This document shows positions 52,310 through 61,730 of a stretch of DNA of 64,000 bases, piece after piece. The position numbers were made by a program, and so were the translations under genes. Source of the stretch: Asterias amurensis (Eukaryota > Echinodermata > Asteroidea > Forcipulatida > Asteriidae); the NCBI RefSeq assembly GCF_032118995.1, contig NC_092662.1, forward strand, positions 14,521,701 to 14,585,700, written 5' to 3'. The notes below the pieces were generated by a model that saw only the letters and a list, made by a program, of their open reading frames with translations, was not told the origin of the DNA and ran no database searches. The first letter of the stretch is position 1. Each line of letters starts with the position of its first letter.

Positions 52310-53270
52310 TAAATATCATAAGAAATGTGAACTTCTTCAATAAAAACCTGATTTCTTCTGTATAAAACCATATAAAAAAAAGTGTGTGTAAAGGAACGCA
52401 ATGGAAATTATCAAGATACAGACCAAAAGGTGAAAGGTCAAGTAGCTTAAACAACTTTCACATGATATGAAAGCAACCATAAGCGTAAACAAAAATTGTC
52501 TGATTTGAAAAATTATCAATGAATTTAAAAGTACTATTTCTCTACTACTTGGTTAAGGTTATGTCTACCAATGTATATTTTCTATCTACCTAGTTTGGGC
52601 TTTTGTCTATACAACGACTATTGAGTGTATTTTCATTGTTGGTTACCAACTAATCTCTTTTTAATTCTTATCATTATCACAACCATTTACAAAACACAAC
52701 TTTATAAAACCAAAATGTACATCATCCCATACTTAGAACTAAAATTCTTTTGAGAATATACATTTTGTTTACTCATCAAGTTTCAACTAACTAATAACAT
52801 TTTAAGGTTTAAATATGATGTACATGTACTCTTATTTAAATTCCACATTCCACACATTTGTAAATAAACAGCCTCTAAACTGGTTTCATATTTGTAAAAC
52901 TCCACAAAGTCATTTGTACAGATTTTGAGGCAGTATCCCCTCCCGCCTAAATTTAAACAGAATTTTGCAAACATTTGTTTATCAATTTTTGATGATAGTC
53001 TTCCTAAACTATTGTAATAATTTGTAGCTGGTTTCAGTTCCAGATCTGAGGAAATGGTCCAAAATGTTTCCGAGACATTGTCAGCCAAATGCAGTTTACA
53101 TTCCTAAATTCCACACTTGAATGAATACAATATTTGGAATGCAATCACACTAGAAAAATACCAAACGACAGCAACAAAACCACTCATTTTGGAGAAAATC
53201 CATCATTATTAGGCGACAACACTCAGGAAATGATCTTGATACTTATGTCCTTTCAATAGAGTTGTATATA

Positions 53271-53413
53271 AGAACTAGAGGGCGCACTTGCCTATATACG
53301 CCACGCGGCATGCGCGCAGGCCGCAATTTTCTAAGTTGACAAAACAGGCATCACAGTGTGTGTTTGTATGCCCATGTTGTGCAAGAAGCATCACCAGTGC
53401 GCCCTCTAGTTCT
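53271..53413. mobile_element. 143-bp MITE with TA target duplication
   Basis: Ends AGAACTAGAGGGCGCACT and AGTGCGCCCTCTAGTTCT (18 bp perfect), flanked by TA at 53269-53270 and 53414-53415. TA duplication fits the Tc1/mariner group. It lies just beyond the tandemly duplicated SLC27A 3' end. Confidence 0.82.
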
Positions 53414-53420
53414 TACTTAT

Positions 53421-53645
53421 CCTATATCCTAATCCTTCCAGCTAAGATGTGGAGTGTTTGACCTGCATAACTTGACCTTCGACCTTTACAGTAACGACCT
53501 CAGATTCTAAATGACCTTTCCTATATCCTAATCCTCCCAACTATGATGTGGAATGTTTGACCTGCATAACTTGACCTTTGACCTTTGCAGTAACAACCTC
53601 AGATGACCTTTCCTATATCCTTATCTTCCCGGCTACGATGTCGCT
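53421..53645. repeat. Tandem duplication over the SLC27A stop codon
   Basis: The segment that begins CCTATATCCT recurs at 53421, 53520 and 53612, so the period is 92-99 bp. The third copy contains the last codons of the SLC27A gene (minus strand, IVAGKIRI then TAG). The other two are degenerate copies of that coding tail plus the sequence beyond the stop, including repeated ACTTGACCTTYGACCTTT. Confidence 0.8.
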
Positions 53646-56600
53646 AAAGACACTTTCTGTGAGTGGAACAAACTCCTTGCCGTTCATGAAGAACAACTTG
53701 TCACCTTTAACAAGCTTGGGGTTGAAACTCTCTTTGCGTAGTTCAACTTTTTTCAACTTGAAGGTACCTTTAAACAAGAAGATTTAAAACATGTTTATTA
53801 ACTGTTTATTTAGAATAAAGCAATTGAGTTTCAAATCTTTACACACACCTTACCTGGAGGGAGTGACGGATAATATTATAATATATATTATATTATAAGC
53901 AAGATTTTGTGCTTAGCAGCTCTATGAAATTGGGCCCTATCCTGCTTATAAACTACAACTAAAAAATCGGCCGGGACTACAACTTAAGCTAAGTGGATCG
54001 AGAGGACTTCCGTGGAGTAAGTTCTTAAAGACCAATCCGTGGTAGTGAAGTTAAAAGTTGAAAAGCAAGACAAGTTGTCAAAAGAACATAATCCACACAG
54101 CAAAGCAGATACATGATATGGAAAGGTTTGCGGTAACACCATATAATGAATATCTCTAAATGAGTCGGGGTGGTTCTGAAAAGAACCGTTGGTTCTTGTT
54201 CAGCGAGTTGAAACCAACGGTTGTTTTCAGAACCACCACCAACTCATTTAGAGATAGTCATTACATGGTGTTACCGCAAACCTTTCTATTTCTAACTTCC
54301 ACCATGCAAAGTTTCAAAACCTATGGTGTTACCACAAACCAAATATACATCTTCCCTTTTTGGAGGTGTTTTATATTCACCTGTCGTATCTAGTTCTTGC
54401 ATGATACGGATGAAGATCGGCCGAGCGTACGCTGGCAGAGATTTCTTGAGACTTTCGTTCAATGCCGCAAGATTAAGAGTTCCGTTCGAGTCAACAATGG
54501 CCACCATACCAGCCCTTCCTTCAAGTCCTAGAAGAAAAATGGAAATAGTTAATATTTACAAGTAGCCATAGGACTTCAGCAATAAACTACCCAGCAGAAC
54601 AAGTTGGACAGAATCCTGGGGTGTCCTTACAAACAGCTCCAGCTAGTTATTATCAACCGTTTAAACACCCCATGTGACACGCTCTCCACCAATAGGAAGA
54701 GCGAAACTGTCCGAGGTATTTATGAATAAGCAATAAACCACGAGGGAAAATGAATGGGTAAGTATGAACAAATTTTGGGCTCGTCTTCTTCTTCCATGCG
54801 AGGGTGTGGATATAGCATTAGGGTTTTGTGGCCGAGTGGATAAGAGCACCAAACTCTAGCTCTGGTGTTTCTGTCAGCAGAGTGTGGGTTTAAATCCAAG
54901 TAATGACACCTTAGCAAGACACTTTAAAACTATACTTGCTTCTCTCCACCCAGGGGTAAATGGGTACCTGTGAGGGCAGAGATGGTTCTTGTGATTGATT
55001 TAACTTAATAGTAGCGCATATTTGTTGCACAGGCTGTATACTCCCCAGAAAGCGGAGATGGTTTGAGGAGTGAATTAAATGGCCCAGTGACCAGGGGTAA
55101 TAATGCTGGAAGCACCTTGAGATGCCCTTTTGTGTGTTAAGCACAATCTAAAAAAATTATTACTATTATTAGTGTATTGGTTATCAGGTGTTTGATCTGT
55201 CAGCGGACTACTGTTAAGGAAGAACATTTGGGGGGAGTGGGGGGGGGGGGGGGTACCCCGGGCGGGCACATACTTAAGTTCTGCAACTGTACCTGGTACT
55301 TCGACACCATACACCACTGCATCATTCAGCTGGATGTGTTTCTGAATGATACCCTCGACCTCAGACGTCGATACATTCTCCCCACGCCAACGGAAAGTAT
55401 CCCCAGAACGGTCCTTAAAGAACAAATATCCGTCTTCATCCATCTCCAAGATGTCACCTGGAGAAACAATAAGTGAATTGATTTGAAATATTTAGAATTA
55501 ACTGCTACATCATCTGATTCACTGTCTCCTTGTTGTGTATTTCCACAAAATTAAAAAGTGCACTTCATCCAATTATCTCAGCACATTGTACACTTGTAAA
55601 AGGCCGTACCGGTAAACAGTAATATTCATGTTAAAGGCACTGGACACTAGTGCTGGGCGAATAGTGAAATTTTGTTATTCGGATACCGCTGGCCAACTAT
55701 CCGAAATTAACCGGATATTGAAATAGTTTTTTTGCAGTAGAGGGCGCTATTAAAATAAAACAATTTTTTTTAATTAAAATATTTTTTTTTGCCGCTAGAG
55801 GGCGCTGTTCGTTTGTGAATGAGATCTTATGGGCAGATTGATATTAGTTTTAGACAGTGTCACTCGGTTCATTCATAAAAATAACCGGATCTAATTTAAA
55901 GTTAGTGATTTGCTTTTTCTTTTGATCGTGATTGACTCTACGTGAAGGACAACTTTTGTAATCTTTGAACAAATTACGTCAGAAATGTCATTGTTTTAAC
56001 TCTTCACGGAGGTGAGCATAGTAAATACTTAATTTATGCTGTTTTATGCTGTCTTTTTATAGAAGTTTCATAAGGATTCAGACAAAAAATTCCTATCAGT
56101 TGTCGCCCGACGTCCGCTGATATTCGGATTTAAAGAATATCCGGTTACTTGGTTGTAATTACAGAACTATCCGGCTTATAAATAGCTATTCGCACCCTAT
56201 GCGGATATCCGGTTAAGAAAAAAAAGGCATTCGCGGTTACGGATAGGAAAACCTATTCGCCATTAACCGGATATTCAAATAATTCGCCCAGGCCTACTGG
56301 ACACCTTTGGTAATTGTCAAAGACCAGTCTTCTCACTTGGTGTATCTCAACATACCCATAAAATAACAAACCGGTGAAAATTTTAACTCAATTGGTCGTC
56401 GAAGTTGCGATAGAATAATGGAAGAAAAAACACCCTTGTCGCACGAAGTTGTGTACTTTTAGATGCTTGATTTTGTGATTTCAGCTGAGGTCTCGAATTC
56501 AATTCAAATATTTCAGTCAGAAATTACTTCTTTCTCAAAAACTACAATACTTCAGAGAGATCCGTTTCTCACAATGTTTTATACTATCAACAGCTCTCCA

Positions 56601-59600
56601 TTGCTCGTTCCCAAGTAATTACCAATATAATTTGTTATTATTATCAGGGGTTGCCCTTAACTTTTTTTTCAACTGGCCAGCAGGACCAGTTGGCTTGATT
56701 TTTCACTGGTCCGCCAGGTTTTTGACTGGTCCGTCCAATTCTTTTATATGTTTTTTTAACTAAAAAAATACTGTTGTATACCAACTGCTCGATTTTTAAT
56801 CGCCGCTATTTCAAAATTCAACATGAATTGCAACGTCAACTTAACTGCACTGGAAGCCATACTTTATTTATGTGTACCAAGTTATTGTGTTCGTAAGGGG
56901 GCTCACTAATTTGAGAGTATTTTTTCTTTAAAAAAAGTAATAATAATCTTATTAAAATTAATTTAAAAACAGGTCAAATTATTTGTGAGAGCAAATTGGA
57001 AAATTTAACATGATCTTTATTTAGGTAATTTTTTAGTCTATGGTTTATTGTAAGCATTGGACATCGAAGTATTCTCAAGTACGAAGAACATTTGTATGAA
57101 TTTGTTTTTATTGTTTTACTTAACAAAAAAAACCACTTTAAAACCGACTGTTAAAAATATTAACTTTTTATGTATTGCCTTCAAATCTACAGTGGGGAGG
57201 GTTTACGTGCGATCGCTTAAGTTATTTTATCATGTATAAACATTGCCTGTTTGTACTTTTAATATTAAGTATTCATAAACACAATACATCGTACCGACAA
57301 CCGAAGTTCCCAAAATCTTCCCACTTTCGTCCAGAAAAAAACCAACAAAAAGTAGACATCAAAATAGTTGCAACATCCATGGAGAAGCATACGGCGTTTT
57401 ACGGTATTTTTTTAATTATGTGTACGGAATGGTCGGTGCCGTTGTCTGTTTTGTGAAGAAAAAAATTCATTTAAAAGCAGCAAAAACAACTGCGCCTTTG
57501 TTAAACCATGGAGGTGTTGCATTCGAGAACCCAAGTATTTCTTGAAATTTGAACCCGCAAAAAAAAACAACGAAGCAACCGCGCATTATATTTGACCAAT
57601 AAAACCATGGAGCAAAACTAGATCGCCCACCGATCGCCCGCAAAAAAAAACAAGCCCCAAATAACAAAAAAAATTAAGCAAAATCAGGACGGAAGAACCA
57701 TACTAATCCCAATTAAATACTCCTTTTTGCTCATCAAGAGTATCCTAACTTTGTAATTTTTGTTCAATGAAGCCTCACCGTCTCGCTCGTTTTTCGTAAA
57801 CACGCTAGACTCTTTTCCCCACACGGAAATCTGCTCCGTTGACGACGACGACCATGCTGCTGCTGACAGAATGTGTTTTGCTTTGTGGTCTTTTGTCAAG
57901 GCGATTGAAGCTAGTTTTGTAAGCTATCGCGTACTTTCACCAATAGAGGGCGTCTATTCTCACGCTATCGAATATTCTGAAACGCCCTCTAGCGATCAAT
58001 GTTTCTTACACTTTTTGGCACACGTGAACTAATACGAAGACTACAAGCATTTACGTTGCATGATGGGATTTTGCGCTGTGTGTACATGTGTATGTGTTAT
58101 CGTGGGAAGTTTGCCAGCGTTCAGCGGCACTTCGGGTGATTTTTTTACGTTTTATCCAAACCTTGAGTGAATGTTTTTATGTTTTATTCGAGCCTAAAAA
58201 TATTTAAATAATAGTCATAGTTCTGTAGTACCGCTGCCGATATTTTTGACTGGTCAGCCGGACCAGTTGGCAAGGTGTTTCAGCTGGTCCGCCGCGATTT
58301 CTACTGGCATTTGGCCAGCGGACCAGCGTTAAGGTCGAACCCTGATTATAGTGTCCAGTACCTTTAAAAAGCTAAGCACATGAGTAATACTCTCCCACAC
58401 TCTCCTCCAAACCCTGCTAATGATGAGCTAAAGAATGTGTTATTCACCTGAGAGGAAAGCCTGGTCTCCTTTCCTGAAGACATCGTAAGCGATCTTCTTG
58501 CTTGTTGCTTGTCTGTTGACATAGCCATCGAAACCAGCAATTGGATCACCTACCTTGATCTTGCCGATCAAATGGCCGGTTTCACCTGTTAAAAATAACA
58601 ATAATAGTATTAATAATAATACCAATATTATTCATATTGTCGGCGAGTGTAGTAGGATAGCAAAGACGGAGTACAAAGGACGACATGACAAGTTGGCCAA
58701 GGTGATTCACTGGGATCTGTGTAAGAAATGCGGTGTCCAAGTGACTTCAAAATGGTACTGGTACGAACATGTTCCGGAGAAAGTTGCAGAGACCGACCGG
58801 GTCAAGATTCTCTGGGACTTTAACATTCAGATGTTGTAGTCTTAGATAAGGCAAAATAGATGTGTCATCTCATTGACATAGCTGTGCCGGGAGATGTAAA
58901 GGCCCGGTCCAACTGCAGCGACAACGAGAACGATAACGATAACGACGCCAAGAGAACGCACTCTATTGGTTGAATGAGCGTGTGCGTATTCTGCGTGGAA
59001 CAATTCAACCAATAGAGCGCGTTCTCTTTGCGTCAAAACGTTATCGTTCTCGTTATCGCTGCAGTGGGACCGGCCCTTAAGGGTAGCTTCAGAGTTCAGA
59101 GGAGATGGAAAAGATCCATAAAGTCCAAGACCTGGCATGTGAACTTCAAAATATTTGATGTAAATGTCAAAGTAGTCCCTGTAGTGGTTGAAGCGCTTGG
59201 CACCATTATGACAGCACTGGGGAAAACATCTGAGAGGGAAAGGCCATATTGAATTGGCAAAGAGCAATCAATCAATAAATCAAAAGTCATTTATAGAGCG
59301 CCAAATTCAAAAGTTTGCTCCAAGGCGCTGGGGCACAGTTGAATAGTTAGTAAAGCCAGGTTCATACTTCCTGCGAATGCAGAGCGAATTTGGCTGTTTT
59401 CGCAGCGAATGTTACGCAGGAGTTGAGCACATTTCAACTGCTGCAAATTATTGACTTGGCTTATTGTAAGTCTTGAAGTCTATGGGAAACTTTTACAGGG
59501 GCACCAAGGCCAAGACCGGGGGCAATAGAGGCCCCTATGTGTAACTCCAGGCTTGAGTTACATCAGCTTGGATGACAGACCTACCTGGTTTACACTTGAT

Positions 59601-61541
59601 GCAAAGTCCATCGGGTCCACGGATTAAATCACCAGTGCCTTCATCGACTTTGAGTAGAGTGATCGGCAGAGCGAATGGGACCAGCAGAGAGATGAACCCG
59701 ACAGCTCCAACCTTGCCGTCTATATTCACGATGTTACTGTTGCCTTCCGTTGCTCCATAGAACTCGGCTACCTGTGCGTAATTATTAGTTATTATTAATA
59801 TGAAGAATCAAAAGTGTCGTGGGCGAGCGGTTTAGAGCACCGAATTCAAACTCTGGTGTTTTTGATTAGCAGAGTGTTGGTTTGAGTCCCAGTCGTGACA
59901 CTTGTGTCATTAAGCATGACAGTAACAGTTGCTTCATCCTTCGGATGGGACGTAAAGCTGTTGGTCCCGTGTGTTAAGTAACATCAACCACAAAAAACAG
60001 TGCACAGCCACTTATTGTAAAGAGAAGGGGTTCGCCCCGGTGTTCCTGGTTTGATTGGCAGCATAATGCACCACAGCCCTTGGTAAACCATCACATGGTG
60101 CTATGTAAAAAGGAGTAGGTCTCATACTCAACATGTAGTCCCACATATCTTGCAGGAAAATACTGAGTGTTCAAGCGCCTTGAGCGTCACTGAGTGACAG
60201 ATATGCGCGCTATACAAGAAGCCACAACTATTATCTTTAACTCTCCCATACTGACTGACCTCTTTGATGTTGTAGCGAGACTGGAACTCCTCCCAGATCT
60301 GGGGTCTGAATCCGTTACCGATAGCCATTCTGACTTTGTGTTGGGTATCCACTGGCTTAGGTGGTTGAGCGAGGACATAACGGCATATCTCACCGATATA
60401 TTGCACAATCTACGGAGGAAATATAAGAGAGACTAAAAGTAAACTAGCCGACAGTAAAAAAAGCTGCATTGATAGAAATTTTAATGGATCATACATTGAT
60501 ACAAAAGGAAGAAACTTTTTGGAATGTACATTTCATAGATCAGTGCCCTTGATAACGCAGTCAAAAGAAATTGAGCAAATAGAAACAGTGTTCCTAGTGA
60601 TGGACAATCTCGTTTTTGTTCTTTCAAAAGAACCCTTTCTCTTTGCAATAAGTGTCTACTAGGGTCTTTTACTTAAGTTGATAGTTTTTATATTAACAAA
60701 TGAGACCTAGAGCTTCCAAAGGACGAAGCCACAGGGTTAAGTGTCTTGCTTAAGGATACAAGTGTCACAACTGGGACTCGAACCCACACTCTGCTGATCA
60801 GGTACGGCAGAGCTCGAGTTTGATGCTCTTTTCCACTCAGCCACGACAGTTCCTAAGAGCAGCTTAGCTACTTTTTGTGCTTAAGCAGCTCTATGAACTT
60901 GGGCCCAGGCTTGTGCCAATAGCCATAAATGTACAATTAATGTGACATAAAGAATCAAGAAACTAGACATAAATGACCTTACCGTTGCTTCGTACTTGAT
61001 ACAGTCATCCCAAAATCTGCTAGCGGAGAACTTCTTCCTGATGGCCATGGTGGATCCATTGAGGATGACCTGAGCCATCCCAACGATCCCCCCGGCGGAA
61101 TGGTACAGTGGAAGCGTGTTGTAAATCACGTCGTCGAATCTACAGTGGAAGCTGTATCGGATACCGTATCCCATGTACATGAACCTAATACAATACAAAA
61201 GGAAACCAGGGAAAAGTCAAAGTTAGTCAAATTCTTTTAACAATTGAACAACAATAAAAGCAGCAGCAACAACAACAGCACAAACAACAACATAGCAGCA
61301 GCAACAACACCAGCAAAAACAACAACAGCAGCAGCAGCAACAGCAGTGACTGCAACAACATCAACAACAAAAACATCATCAACAACAACAGCAGCAACAG
61401 CAAAAGCAGCAACATCAAAAGCAACAACAGCAAAAGCAACAACAGCAGCAGCAGCAACAACAACAGCAGCGACGGCAACAACAACATCAACAACAACATC
61501 ATCATCAACAACAACAACAGCAAGAGCAACAGCAAAACCAA

Positions 61542-61573
<32 letters not shown>

Positions 61574-61682
61574 ACAACAACAGCAGCGACGGCAACAACA
61601 TCAACAACAACATCATCAACAACAGCAGCAAGAGCAACAGCAAAACCAACAACAGCAGCAGCAACAACAGCAGCAGCAGTAA

Positions 61683-61730
<48 letters not shown>

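Larger units (their letters stand above)
50086..53612. other. Gap between the SLC27A 3' end and the ARM/FN3 5' end
   Basis: Contains the presumed ARM/FN3 promoter (50086-50700, no clear core element seen) and the SLC27A 3' flank. Elements are listed separately. 52310-53270 is AT-rich with no recognisable gene; a 101-codon minus-strand frame at 52783-53088 has no features I can support. Confidence 0.5.
55635..58363 (+). mobile_element. A-family MITE hosting two further insertions
   Basis: TTAA at 55631-55634 and 58364-58367 mark its ends, but they lie 2.7 kb apart because elements at 55648-56296 and 56645-58344 sit inside it. The host pieces are 55635-55647, 56297-56644 and 58345-58363. Confidence 0.88.

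Noticed and set aside
52783-53088. 101-codon minus-strand frame between SLC27A and ARM/FN3
   Set aside because: No recognisable motif, AT-rich surroundings and no clear splice or promoter support; it could be 3' UTR sequence.
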